This document shows positions 25,005 to 37,247 of a stretch of 64,000 bases of DNA, piece after piece. Every line of letters begins with the position of its first letter. Position 1 is the first letter of the stretch. The notes under the pieces are model-generated. The model worked only from the letters and a program-made list of their open reading frames with translations, searched no databases and was not told where the DNA came from. The position numbers were made by a program, and so were the translations under genes. Source of the DNA: Fragum whitleyi (Eukaryota; Mollusca; Bivalvia; Cardiida; Cardiidae); the NCBI GenBank assembly GCA_948146395.1, contig OX411556.1, positions 26,050,596 through 26,114,595 of the forward strand, read 5' to 3'.

Positions 25005-28000
25005 GACAGAAATCCTCTTGAATACAGCTAGTAGGACACATGACATCATGGGGTTATAATAGTGTAAAAGAAATGTTTGCAAAATTATGAGAAACATGCC
25101 TATACTGAACATAGTGTCGATGAAAAAATAGACCTACGTTATTAAGTGACCTTCAAAACTCTTCATTTATGACTAGTAGAAATTTCTCCAGTAATTGCCT
25201 GTGTTAGAGAAGCAGTTCTTATCACATTATTATTCAAAATACATTTGTACTAAAAGGAAAATTTCAGATTCGTCTTCCTTTTTAGCTTGGCAGTTTTTAT
25301 CAAAAATATAAAATAAAGTAATTGCCATCACCCTGTCCTTGTCAGTGTAGATGTAGCAAAACTGTTTGGGGTGTTACAAACTTTAACATTGGCTACAATA
25401 TCTCAAAAAATATGTTTAAAGATATTCAAATTTAACTTGGCATGTGTATTCACCATTACAAAATTAATACATACTATCAAGGGAGATCATTATTCATACT
25501 ATTTCATATGAATTGTGCCCCCCTTATTAGCTCATCTGAGCAAGGAGTGCTCAAGAGGAGCTTTAGAGATCAGTCTGTCATTGTCCGTCTATCTGTCAAT
25601 CCAACTGTCTGCACAACCATCCACAATTTTAGAAAAATCTCATAAACTTTCCACCAGTTTCAACCAAACTTCACAAAAATGATCCTCAGGTTAAGCGCTT
25701 TCAAAATATTGTGATTAGTCATTGTCTGTCTGTCAGTCCTCACAATTTACAAAAATCTCCATTACATTTCAACAAAACTTCACTGAAATGATTGTTGGGT
25801 CAAGCACTTTCATTCTAAACCATTCCCAGAATAGGAATCCATGCAGAACTTGAGATTGCCATGGCTACAGAGTGGTTTCTGTTTTTTTTTTTTTTTTTTT
25901 TTTTAAAACATAAGTCCTAGAGCTTTTATATTTGGCACTTGGCAATGCTTGTCTGATACTTGAGGTTGGAAATAAGCCCATTTTGTCCCAATTCTGGATT
26001 TTAAGTTATTCTGTCATATTGTAGTGATGAATGATTTCCCTTTGCTTTGATTAACATGTAAAGGGAGATAATGCAAAAATGAGTAATTTGAGATTTTCTT
26101 CCTCACATCCCTATATTGTTACAATAGATAGAATTATGCAGGGAATGTAATATTAGCACAAAAATGTACTGCCAATATTTGTCAAGTTTCCAACTTTAGT
26201 AAGTTACCATCAAAAAAATTATTCACCAGAAGCAAAAATCCATGAAAAGTTGACATTCTTAAACAAAAAATTGTTTATTATTGAATCTGATGTTGCTTGA
26301 TCCCATATGGATTCTAATGGCTTCAAACATCATTAAATTCAGTTAGACTTATGTGATGACAATTTTTATATTTTATCAAAACAATCTGCTTTTTCTATCA
26401 TGAACTGTTGTATCAAACAACTATATCCATAAGCAACCACTTTATTGTGGTCACCTTAGACAAGGCACACTGCATGTAAACATCAAAATTGAAATCAACC
26501 CTTACAATGCAGAATAAAAATCATTGCAAACTTGTTTAAAAGTCAACGTGCTGAAAGCACTGAATGCACAATTTGTGAGTCAATATAAATTTTGAAATTG
26601 GAAAATAAAAAAAATCTGGTTCTAGAAGGAAAATCAGGTAAAGTAGACTAAGATCAGAAACCAAGTCCTGTGTTGTAGGGTCCCAGATTTACAAAGAAAT
26701 GATGCAAAAATATTTGAATTTTTTTTCTCTAAATTTATTAGGCTTACAACTTGGCATGACATGTTGTGTCAAGACCCTTTATCAAAAGATTTGAAATTGA
26801 ACTATTAAAAATCTAAAACTGCCCTACAAATGATTGAGAATATTTGCCCAAATTTGGATTGGAATCTGTTGATAACAATTGGAAATATGAGCCATGCAAG
26901 CTTTTTTTAATATTTGACAAAGAAATGTGACATTTACCTTGGAGCTATCTAGAAAATTGCACATCTTCTCAAGGTAGAGAACAATTTTGCCAAGGTATCT
27001 TTTGAATTCTAATATGAATATAAGAGGTCTGCCCTAGACAAGCTCAATATTCAATGTTTGACCTTGAGCTGTGACCTTGACCTTGCAGCTATCTAGAAAT
27101 TTCTAGCAATTTAAAAAGCCTCACAATATTGGGAACAATTATTCTAAGGTATTTTGAAATCCCGCAATAAATGTAGGAGTTAGAGCCTGGACAAATCTAG
27201 CTAGAGAAACCAACTCATCTGTGACTTTACATTGACTTGTGATAATTATAACTATGTCCCTATAAGCACAAGTGGGCTACTAATAAAGCAACATTTTTTA
27301 AACAAAACTGCTTTCTAGTAATGATTTATGTTAGTATATTCAATTTGAATTGATCTGTGAATGCACTGAAAAGATTTTTTTCGACATTTTCTTGTAATGC
27401 GATTAAAGTGGGTGGGGTAAGATGAATTAATCACAATTAAGAAAGTGAAAAATAATGTTGAAGTTGGTAATTTGTAACCTGTAAAAGATTTGGTGCTTAT
27501 CTTCTTGTTTTATATTTTCAAAGTAATTTAAAACCTTGATTACTCTTTGAATTCAATCATAATGAGAAAATTGCTATGATATGGTTTTTTTCTAAAAAAT
27601 CACTACATTTAAAATGCCTGTAGCAAAAAATAATCCACGGTGACCTTTCAATTTCTTTTCATCAAAAGTTTGCCTTCTCCATTTTCTTACCTATGGAAAA
27701 ATATTGTATGGAAACCTTTCATATGAAGGACACAAAATACATTTTAGTGAACTTAGTTCCATTTCTTAGATTTTGATACTTTCTCTGGAGTTTTAGCAAT
27801 TGTTAACCTAAGAAATTTGTCATATTTTCATTATTTCCTGACAGCTCCAACACAAAATTGTGAAATATCATAAGTAGACTACCCTTCTAAGTAAATGTAT
27901 TAATTTCATTGATCAAACTTGATATTTTCCAAGTATTTTACCTTCTTTTAGAACCCCTCCTCTTTAATTTCGCCTTCAGAGACCAATTATGTAATGCTAC

Positions 28001-28425
28001 ATACATGGGTTGCTTTATGACAGATTATCTAAAAATAATCCACGGTGACCCCAAGGTTTCTTCATATTTTATGAAGTATTATAGAGATATCTAACAGGAA
28101 ACACTAAAAGATAACTCCTAAGTAGCTTTTGAAAATTTCATGCAAACGCTCCTACCTCCTTAAATTCAAAATCTCTGGTGTACATGGTAACCGAAAATTA
28201 GGAAAATCTTAGAAAAAAAAAATCATCACTTCCTACACCACTAGGTCGTTCTAGATGTATCTTAGCAGAGATGTGTGTCTTCGATGAAGCTCTACAAAAG
28301 GTATAAACATACTTTTATTCCATCAATAAGAAATACTTGTGACCCTGGAGGGCCAGTTATAATACAAATGGAATTTGTTGTAAGAAAGGCAGAAGAATCA
28401 TTAACTTGATTTGTGTAAAATTAAA
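25005..28425. other. Non-coding, no gene seen
   Basis: AT-rich sequence with polyA hexamer at 25312-25317, a dispersed repeat from about 25525 (ttagctcatctgagcaagga), a poly-T tract at about 25880-25903, and 'aataatccacggtgacc' occurring near 27629 and again near 28034. No exon supported. Confidence 0.5.
25525..25990. repeat. Dispersed repeat with 'gctcatctgagca' end
   Basis: Opens ttagctcatctgagcaagga, then 'gtccgtctatctgtcaatcc' and 'caaccaaacttcacaaaaatgatcct'. The last phrase echoes the unit at 1-905, so this is a relative of the left-edge elements without the tandem expansion. It ends in a poly-T and 'tagagcttttatatttggca' segment. Confidence 0.5.
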
Positions 28426-28790
28426 GTTATTTTCTTTTTAGTAGGTCAAAGATCATTTTTAAGGACAAGAGAGACAATCGTTTACCAATATTTCTTTGTC
28501 GTAATAGTTTAACACTGCACCTTATAATTCACATATTTACAATGTATGTCAAAGGTTAAGGTCAGTGTCATTGGTTAAACACGATGTCTGAATCAAACAC
28601 AATCATCTATAAATATTTTTAAGTAACATAAATATAGGCCTAATTCTAATAATTCAATACTCAGGAAATTAGGTTAAAGCTTAAGATTTGAGTCAAGACA
28701 TAATAATTCAAATATTTCAGCAATAAGGTCAGAGGTTTAGGTCAGGATCAACGCTTTAAAATGATGCCGGATCAAAAACAATCATATACA

Positions 28791-29207
28791 TAGAGGATAT
28801 TGAATGAGTGGTCATGGACTACCGAATTTATTAAACGAGTCATCTATAAACAGATAAAAACGAGGCTGGGCCGAGTTTTTATCTGTTTATAGATGACGAG
28901 TTTAATAAATTCGGTATTTTATGAGCACAAATTTGATATTCCATTTATAATATGACCCGAATTTTGGTGATAATACGAGAAAATTACGATATTTATCGCT
29001 TCAAGTTATTCCGCGAAACATACAACGCCGTTTGCGAAATGACGTCAGCATATCCATAATGACGTCATGTTCCTAACAAAAAATATAATATTGTTCTTCG
29101 TTCTTAGCTCATTTGCATAGTTATTCCACTAGTGTAATAACACCCGTGTAATATCAAAAATATTCAACGCGATAATTTCACTCCCGCGACGTACGTCATA
29201 TTATAAT
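28791..29207. mobile_element. Family F3 foldback element
   Basis: The central hairpin 'gaatttattaaacgagtcatctataaacag' pairs with its inverse around gaggctgggccgag. One long arm follows to 'ccgcgacgtacgtcatattataa', with the family's 'aataacacccgtgtaatatcaaaaatattcaacg' block. Confidence 0.75.
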
Positions 29208-29344
29208 TACACTTATAAATAGCACAATATAGTTAAAGTCCCCATAATTCAATATTTCAGAAAGTGGGCCGATTACCAATGTCAAGGTCAAACAGTTCAT
29301 ATGATATTAGAATAAAAAATAAGCAGATTCCGACCTATATATTT

Positions 29345-29690
29345 TTTTATATTATAACTATACAAATATCCATGTGATAACATCCCGCATGATATTTTTT
29401 ATGATATCACACGGATATTCTAAGAATAATGACATAATGCGGTTATCTATAGAAAGTTGCAGTTTTGTTAGAAACATCAACGAAAACAAGGCAAATAGAG
29501 ATTTTAAAATAAATATAATGCGTACACTGGTGTATTTTATGAACAAATATCTAACTCGGTTGTGGGAATTGATAAATGTCTCGACAGAGCCTCGCCAATT
29601 ATCATGTCGACCAACCTCGTTAGATATTTTTTCATACAAAACATTCAGTAAGAATTATGTATTACTCACTGAGTTCTTGGTCTAATTTTT
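29345..29690. mobile_element. Foldback element, family F6
   Basis: Contains 'atatccatgtgataacatc' and, in inverse, 'gatatcacacggatattc', plus a cgacagagcctcgcc core flanked by 'ctaactcggttgtgggaattgata' and 'gttagatattttttcat'. Overlapping ORFs on both strands are shadows of this palindrome. Confidence 0.55.
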
Positions 29691-29964
29691 CAAAATTATA
29701 TAAAGTAGGCCAAAGGCCAGGATTGGGGACAAGGGTTCAATATCATGCCGAGATCAAAGACAATCATCTGCATAAATTTATTTTTGACATAGAATAGTTC
29801 TAGACAAAATTATCATGGATTTCAAAAAGAAGATAAAAGGTGAAGGTCAGAGTCAAAATTGCAACATAATGCCAGAAAGACAACCAAAGACAATCATCTA
29901 CCAATATATTTTGTCCTAAGATTTAACACTACATCTAATAATTGACATATTAAGAAAGCATGTT

Positions 29965-30165
29965 AAAATCACTCAGCTTTCTATTCATTCATTCCAAACA
30001 CCTACCAAATTTACTTAAAAACGCCACGAAATCGTTAAAATCAATTCGAAATCGAACAAAACGATCAACAATTTATTGAAATTGATAAAAATTATTCATG
30101 ATTATTTGGCTGGTGTCAATTTCAAAGCAACCGGTTGTTTCTAGAAGACACATCAATTTGAAAAT
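29965..30165 (-). mobile_element. Family F1 fragment
   Basis: The inverse of part of the copy at 16415-16835: 'cattccaaacacctaccaaatttac', 'gaaatcgttaaaatcaattcgaaatcgaacaaaacgatcaac' and 'gctggtgtcaatttcaaagcaaccgg'. One half only. Confidence 0.65.
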
Positions 30166-31959
30166 TTTCTGTAAGTTTTTTTTAAAATGTAGTTGAAAAT
30201 CCTTGGCTAGATTAAATAAGACGTTAATAGAAAATTATTGGTTATTTTTTAATGCTTGTCGGGAGACTTTTACGGACACAGAATATTTTAATAACACAGA
30301 CTATTCGAGAAAAAATGACAAGATGTCAAAACCAAAATATGGATGCAGTTTATTTTTCGATTTTTCTCTCGTGATCTATGTTATTCACCAACCCAAACAT
30401 TTCAGATGATTTAGAAAAATGATAAAAATGTACAGAAGAGAATTTTTCGTAAAGCTATTCCGGATATTAAATGAGGACCAGGCTTCGTAGAAGGATTTAG
30501 AATGGTGTAAGTGAGTTTGAACGAACGAACTTATCCCAAACGATTCTCATTATTTTCCAAAATAAAGGCCCTATATCTGGATCTCAACTTTACTAGAAAT
30601 ACCATGCATATAGAAATTGTAAACTAATTTGGTCCCAAATGTCTTGTGGATAATTTCTGTAAGTCGGTTTATCAGGTACAGAAAGGAATAAGAGTTGGCA
30701 GAGGCTATGTAGAAGAGTGTTAATAATGACGTCGCATTTGACGTTCTTGCTCCCCCGCCTACATGCAGGGTCTCTGTCTTGATTTATACACTTTACAGTC
30801 GCTATTGAATGTAAGCATATAAAATTTCGCATGTTTATCACACAGATGATGTATTTAAAGACTGTATAATTTTGATTTTGATAGTAAGCTTTTCTATAGA
30901 TTTATAACCTCATTATACGAACTTATGGATCAACCCTCGTATGTGGCTGTCAACGCTACTAAAAGTTTGTACCTCACCGATATTTCAAACTGTTGGAAAT
31001 GTCACGCACAGGTTCATATGTAATAAAGTTCTTATCCTAGTCATTAATTATTCAAGTAAGTATGTCAAATACCAGGGCGAGGGTCAATGGTTCAACATGA
31101 TGCCAGAATCGAAGACAATTATCTATCAACCCTTATCGTTGACTTAATACAGTCCTGGTCCTAATAATCTAGAACATTACGAAAAGAAAACGTCAGGTTC
31201 CGGTCAGGATCAACGCTTTTCCATGATGCCGGATGACAGAGTAGAACAAAACACAGAGAAGAACAAAACCCTTACAACTTGAGTGGTTGTCAAGAAACAA
31301 ACTAACGGATGGCTTCTGTCACTAAAATATCGATTAACAAAAAAAAACAAAAACAAAAAAAAAAAAAAAAAAAAAAAAAAAATTCTCATTTAAAACGAAA
31401 TGACTGTTGAACTTAGCTGAACTTAGTTCTAGCCCTATTGTTCAATTTTTCAGAAATTGGACCATCGCTCAAGGCTAGCCTCAAATGGTCAACGTGGTGA
31501 AAGAATCAAAGACATTAATCTACAAGCCTTAATCGTTTACTTAGAGCTGTTCTAATGCTTAAAGTTTAATATTGTAGAAAGTAGGCCAAACGTCAGGGTT
31601 GGGGACAAGGGTTCAATATAACGCCAGAAAACCATCTACCAACACTTATAAGTAACATGATATTATTTGAGACCTAACAATTCAGTATTGTAGAATGGTC
31701 TTAAGTCAATGTAAGGGTCAAACGTTCAACGTGATTCCAGACTCAAAGATAAGCATTTACATACCTTTAAGTTTTCCTATTTATTATTTAAGCCCTTGTT
31801 TACTTACTTGAAAGCCTTAAGCATCCGAGTTCATCGCCCAACAGAAACAAAGAAATCTGAGAGAACATACCCTAAGGATTATTTCAGCGAACGTGGTTGA
31901 ATTCTGATATGTTTCAGAGAAAAAAAAAGAACTTTCTTTATTTTTTCCTGCCGGTCCTT

Positions 31960-32560
31960 TATTAGATTTCTTTGTGACTCGAACGCCCATAGAATCCGTG
32001 TGTGTAACCCAAATTAGGATATAACGTAGGGTACATGGATCATTTGTGTAAAGGGTTTTTTTTTGAAATGCTGACCAGTAGTTAAAGAGATGAAGATTAT
32101 CTTAAAATTTCAATATGCCTCTCCTTTTTTGGTGACTCGAACGCCAAAGGAAGTTGTGTTTGTAGTCTCATAAGGATTTAAACGAGGTCATCTGAAAGAC
32201 CATGTTCATTGAACAATTCAAGTAAGGTTTGTTTGAATTCTTACCAGTGGTTTCAAAGCCGATTTTTTTTTATTTTACCACGCAGGCCTATTTTTTGTGA
32301 CTCGACTACTCGTAGCAGCCATGTATAAACCCGGCCAGATTTTAATGAAGCAATCTGAAAGATCACCATCAGAATTTAACGGATAAATCTGAAAGAGTAC
32401 GTTCCAATGATCTTTCTGTGGAGTTTGATTGAATTTTTACAAGTAGCTTCAGACAAGAACATTTTTGTTCGATTTAACCATGCTTGTCCATGATTTGGTA
32501 GCACGATAGCGCGTAGCGTCGATGTTAACTTCGCAGAACGTTTGGCAAAATTCATCCGTC
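31960..32560. repeat. Eroded tandem repeat, ~170-bp unit, about four copies
   Basis: The phrase 'tttgtgactcgaacgcc' recurs as 'ttggtgactcgaacgcc', 'ttgtgactcgactactcg' and 'ttggtagcacgatagcgcg', near 31970, 32140, 32297 and 32495. 'gtgtgtaaccc'/'gtataaacccgg' and 'ttgaattctta' blocks keep the same order. Highly diverged; no gene. Confidence 0.5.
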
Positions 32561-34198
32561 TTTGAACTTTTGCTAACGTGCAAAGTTGGTACAATGTGTT
32601 ACTTTTTCTATTTGTTTACTTGTTTTTGTACAGAACCAAATATTTTCCTTATCTTTGATTTGCCTTTTTTGTTAAAATGTCATCTTATGGAGTTATTGTA
32701 GTAAGAAAAGAAACGAAACCCAATTTCTCAGCCTGCGAATCAAAATTGAGCGTGACATTTCCAACGATTTCACATTAGTGCAAAGCAGAGCCTCTCGCAA
32801 GCCTTTGCAGCTGTACAGTTTGGTCTGAATCTTCGCTTTCCACTACGTAGCTAGATACGATCTTGAATCCTCTTCAGGCGAAATGTAATTATTCTAATTG
32901 CTTTGCGTGGTTGTCTAAGCTGCATAGTCTATGTCCATCACGCACCTATAAAATTGTTGGAAATGTCACGTTCAGTTTCAATAATTAATCCAAAAGTAGG
33001 ATTATTATCAAACGGAATTAAATCGAGCTAGCAAGAACAGGAACTCTGGGGCTATATACTTTTTGAAACAGTGATTGAAATAAGAGCACTACCCAAACTA
33101 GAAAACAACAGAAAACAACAGTACCTTTTTGTTTTAGATTAAAAAATGAATGAGGTGTAAGTTAAATTTTAACATTCCACTTGACTTGTTACCTTAATCT
33201 AATGGTTTTCTTAAAATTTGTGTAAATTCCGGTCCACCAAATTATAGTATGCAATAATGATATATTCTACACCGCCCTAGAGTTATGTACAAGAATAACA
33301 AACGCAAAGAAGTATTAATATAGTCTTCTTGCTGTGGCCTTCATTTCGTCATCGGGTGACCAAACTTCCAAGGTTTCAAAGACATGATTAAGTGTTCACA
33401 AATTCAGCTTCAATATTCCTGCCACTCCTATAGTAAGATTGGCTCTGAAAAATTGTCTTTGACTTGGAACATACAAATAAACAGAGGATTATTGTTTGTT
33501 TATGTCTAAGATCCGTTTTTATTTTTCATTGAGTGAACAACACTAGTTATATTTTCGCGAGTTGCGAAAACGTGGATAACGTGAAATAGAATGTAATAAT
33601 CGAAGAGAGGGAATGGTTTTTTGATAATATTACTTGTTCAGTAGTGGTATATTCAAGTGATAATCTACCATTATTTCTCGAAACACTATCGAATGACATT
33701 AAAGAAAACACATTCATAGTAGTATGTATACAAATCGATTTATTTACATATCGTTGACAAACAATTTCAAGAGGCATAAAAATGATCGAAATTAACGCGT
33801 AAATACACATTGTTAAACAAATAAGAGAATCCAGACGCCTATTTTTAAAGAAATAATAAGTACATTACTGAATTAAAATGAGCGAATTTCAAAATCGCAT
33901 TTCATTATCTCATTTAAGGTTTATTTGTGAAGATGTAATCCAAAATTGATGGTTTATTTATTACATTATTCAAATTTATGATATATCAACCGTCATTCTT
34001 TTAAAATAAAGTTGCTGGTTTGCATAGCTGAGGCGTGATTTTCAGGAGTATTAAAAGTAATTTATGTTTTCCTAGAACATGAACCTTTAAAACACATCGC
34101 TTTTGAGTAGCTTTTACGCATTCCACATTTCACATTCACCGTCTAAAGATTTAATATTCATTATTTTAAAACAGGTCTATCTTATGTTGTTCATTCCA
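32561..34198. other. Intergenic and 3' flank of the minus-strand gene
   Basis: A decayed F7 foldback lies at about 33480-33720. The last 250 bp next to 34199 should be the 3' UTR of the minus-strand gene. No other exon is supported. Confidence 0.5.
33953..33958 (-). terminator. Candidate polyadenylation signal of the Pif-like gene
   Basis: The coding strand reads AATAAA 241 nt after the stop codon; a second hexamer lies at 33920-33925. Position suits a short 3' UTR. Confidence 0.5.
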
Positions 34199-34261
34199 TT
34201 AGCGGACGACTTGCATTAACCGATCTTTATTCTCCTTGGTGAGACACTTGGCAAATACAAT
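34199..34261 (-). CDS. Pif-like shell-matrix protein, terminal exon: end of LamG domain and stop
   Basis: The acceptor is tcttttacag, entered in phase 0. It encodes IVFAKCLTKENKDRLMQVVR and then TAA. The Cys pairs with the one in the preceding exon (MKFGPC), as in the last disulfide of LamG domains. The protein therefore stops about 14 residues after LamG. Together with the 24 upstream exons in this window the reading frame is 3864 nt after a two-base partial codon, exactly divisible by three. Confidence 0.85.
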   Translation of the reverse strand: MVFAKCLTKENKDRLMQVVR

Positions 34262-35317
34262 CTGTAAAAGAAAATGATTTAAATCGAGTTGCTTCCACTA
34301 AGATTCGTGATTTTGAATGGGTGAAAAGTTTGGCTTCATTACTCAATGAAAACAAGTTTGATTTCGCAGCGATTTTGCAAACTTGCACACAAAAAAGTCC
34401 CATAATGAATATACATGCATATTTTTATGTATAAATCTTAATGTTTTTGCTTCAGACTATTAAATTATAAGAAATTGTAAGAGTATTTATTAATTTAACG
34501 GAGGAACGAAATTAAAACCACAATCAAACAAAAGTATGAATCTGCTTCGCGTAAGATTGAGTTTTTCGAAAAAGCTGAAATGATCGAACTTGAGAAAACA
34601 TTGTTTTTTAAAGAAGAAGATCCTGGAACCCAGCATTTTCTTCATTAAAAGCAACGCTTTCTTCTCATGATCATTTATACGAACACAACGCTAATATATC
34701 TCTTACAGCTGTTGAATATCATTCAAAGGTTTGTTCCGGATTTACTTGTCCACAGTCATTTGGCAATGAAAAATGTTCTTCTCCGCATGAAGAAAAGCCC
34801 ATATCGGACAAGTCAGGCATGGGCATATCACACCCTGATACATGTTTATGTCGTGCCCTTTTTTAGGTATGCTTAATCTTAAGAACGGACAAGTGAGGGG
34901 GGTTACCCGTTTTTAAGAACCAGCGTTTATAAAAACACAGCGTGCGATTCTTGTATTTAAAATTTCAATTTTATTCCTTTTATAATTCCAAAATAATGTT
35001 TTCGATTAATTCTGGGAATAAACTATATTATCAATTTATTTTACGATCTCAGATTTTGAACAAACAGACAAACATCCCGGTAAATTCATGCAAATGTATG
35101 TGTCCTCTCGTAACTTATTAAATTGTTGTTTGCAAAGTTTTAAGTTTGTTAACCTATGTTAATCTCGGATTATCTAGACATTTTCATGATGCATCTGTAC
35201 AACCCGGATTATTATTATTCATTCCACGGAAAACATCTCGGAATGTGCCACTTGACCCTCATAAAATGTAACCGCGCGATTTTATGCTATCTGACAATGG
35301 CCAATGACTGGTTTTTG

Positions 35318-35545
35318 TTTATTTGTTTAAATGGACTTCTATGCCGCTTTCAACAATCTTTAAACTATATCGCGGCGGCTGGCGCACCTAACAATGGATT
35401 CCTGTTTTTCATACCAGTACGGCCATTTCATCCTTTCCTAGCCTCCAGCTGCTATCCCTCATAGGTCTACGATCATTGACCCATTGGTGGAAGAAAAATA
35501 GTCGGAAAGAGTGAGTGCCGTCGTCGGAAATCGAGCCATAACTTG
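35318..35545 (-). mobile_element. SINE copy, diverged
   Basis: 'ggacttctatgccgctttcaacaatctttaaac', 'tatatcgcggcggctggcgcacctaacaatgg', 'catcctttcctagcctccagctgctatccctca' and 'gtcggaaagagtgagtgccgtcgtcgg' match the SINE at 60702 in order. It stops inside the tRNA-like head, 12 bp before the donor of the next exon. Confidence 0.75.
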
Positions 35546-35556
35546 TTTTTACTCAC

Positions 35557-35654
35557 CTCAGAAATATATCCAACGAAACCATTATTTAAGCCTTGATACG
35601 GGCCGTCTGTACAGGGGCCAAATTTCATGGAGCCTACACCAGTTACGGTATCTC
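35557..35654 (-). CDS. Pif-like protein, LamG exon 4
   Basis: A 98-nt exon, phase 1 in and phase 0 out, from ttttcag|GAGATA to GAG|GTGAGT. It encodes DTVTGVGSMKFGPCTDGPYQ followed by GLNNGFVGYISE. The 'G-x-C-x2-G ... GLNNGFxGYIxE' pattern is typical of the C-terminal strands of laminin-G domains. It joins the upstream exon as LLG-DTV. Confidence 0.9.
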
Positions 35655-35859
35655 CTGAAAAGAAATAATCAGATTTAATAAATATATTTTCTTTAGCCTA
35701 ATGCAGGTCAAATATATAGAGCATAATCCCAATAAATCTTTTTTTCGCGCTAGTCAAAACCATTCTACGAATTGAAAAATATATAAAGCATAATACAAAA
35801 AAGCCACAATGAAAACATAAACATACAATGATAAGCAAAATGCCAATATCCGTCGAAAG

Positions 35860-36265
35860 GTATAACTCATGAACCTGACAAGGTGAATGGTTTTGGAATG
35901 ACTAGAATCAGTTAGGAGGAGCGAGTTTGTAGTGACATTAAGGGGAGGTAATGCAATACCGCTAATTTCGTCCAATTTGATGAAATTTTCGATATTCTGT
36001 TATCTCCCTTTAAAATGTACGTCTTTTCTCTGTGTGTCATACCGGACCAATCCGACGCTTTAAATTCACACGAGCAAATAAAGTCAAGGATTGATTTGAT
36101 CAATATGAATGAAATATTGGTCGTTTTAAATGATTTCGAAAAGTTTTTGGACGACTTTTAAGCCGTTTAAAAATGTCGCAGCGAGTATTGTGAATGCATT
36201 GAATGAAGTGCTGGATGGGCGATTTGGAATGATTTTGATCAAGGTGAATGTCCCATTCGGAACAC
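35860..36265 (+). mobile_element. Family F1 MITE-like element
   Basis: Runs from 'gaacctgacaaggtgaatgg' to 'gattttgatcaaggtgaatgtccca', with the central 'aggtaatgcaataccgctaatttcgtcc' hairpin. It lies in the last LamG intron but one. Confidence 0.65.
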
Positions 36266-36690
36266 CACTCGGCCAATCTCACGATCAACCTCGGATGTAC
36301 ATAGACGGACTATGGTTTTGCCTTTCATAAAAAAAAAACCTCTAGATTCTTCAATAACGGCTGAAAAATCTTTACTTTTGAGAATGATTCGTCATTCGCG
36401 CTAGCTTTTCTTACACTGTTCCCGCCTAATAAAATGCACAATTCTGTTACATACTCATCCGCCTTATATTCATCCGAGGTCTGTTGCAGTTTACGGAAAT
36501 GGCCGAGTGATGTTCCGAATGGTGAATGTCCCACATAGGCTAACGATAATTAACCGCTTGGTCGGAGGCAAATAGTCGGAAAGGATTGAAAAAAATCTTG
36601 GATAGTTAATAAACAGATTATGCCCACTTATAACATTAAGTACAAGTTCATGTATAGGTAGTTGTACAAGAGAAGCATTATGCATTATAC

Positions 36691-36802
36691 CAAGTAACTG
36701 TGCTGAGTCTGTATATTCTGCAACCACCGATGAATGGCCTTTTATCATGGATGCTACATTTTTACCGTCAAACAGAACTTCGTATGTGTTCCATTCTTGA
36801 GG
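36691..36802 (-). CDS. Pif-like protein, LamG exon 3
   Basis: A 112-nt exon, phase 0 in and phase 1 out, from cttttacag|CCTCAAG to CTTG|GTATAA. It encodes PQEWNTYEVLFDGKNVASMI and then KGHSSVVAEYTDSAQLL. The W-x2-Y-x-V-x-FDG-x2-V signature is the core of a LamG domain. The donor gtataa is weaker than the others, but it is the only GT that keeps frame with the next exon. Confidence 0.88.
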
Positions 36803-37247
36803 CTGTAAAAGATAGTTTAGACAAACTAAATAATGAATTTCGTCGATTGACATAAAGTTTCTTAATTACATCATCGGAATATAATTCTGAGTTATGTTCG
36901 TAATGATACCCTCGACATTAAGCATGTGATGGTGATATCTTTTAAGAGTTACGGGTGATAAATCTTGCCTCACTAAATAGTTTCTATGGTTAACATACAA
37001 CGCCCAGAGTGAATGCATCGGGGAAGAATTTCTTTGGCTCATTAATAAGAACGCTACAATTTACTTATTTGTAACTTTTCCGCGTGGTCATCAACCCTCG
37101 CGCGACTCATCTTTTCAGCCATGCTTAGTTTATAATTTGATTAATCTGTAAGAAAGTAAAATAAAAGCACTTCGAAATTAGGAAAACGTTAAGTGATTAT
37201 ACATGTTCACACGGTTTAAAAAATATCATGAAATGAGAAATGCAAAA

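Larger units (their letters stand above)
28430..31800. repeat. Eroded tandem array interrupted by foldback elements
   Basis: Phrases such as 'ggtcaaaggtcagg', 'caacatgatgccaga(a)tcaaagacaatcatct', 'taataattcaatat' and 'ttcagaaagtaggcc' recur irregularly near 28440, 28560, 28740, 29270, 29700, 29830, 31080, 31190, 31450, 31580 and 31700. Units are heavily diverged and are split by elements at 28791, 29345 and 29965. The array also holds a poly-A run at about 31340-31382. Nothing coding is supported. Confidence 0.6.

Noticed and set aside
29358..29685. Overlapping ~100-residue ORFs on both strands
   Set aside because: They lie wholly inside a foldback element and have no domain.
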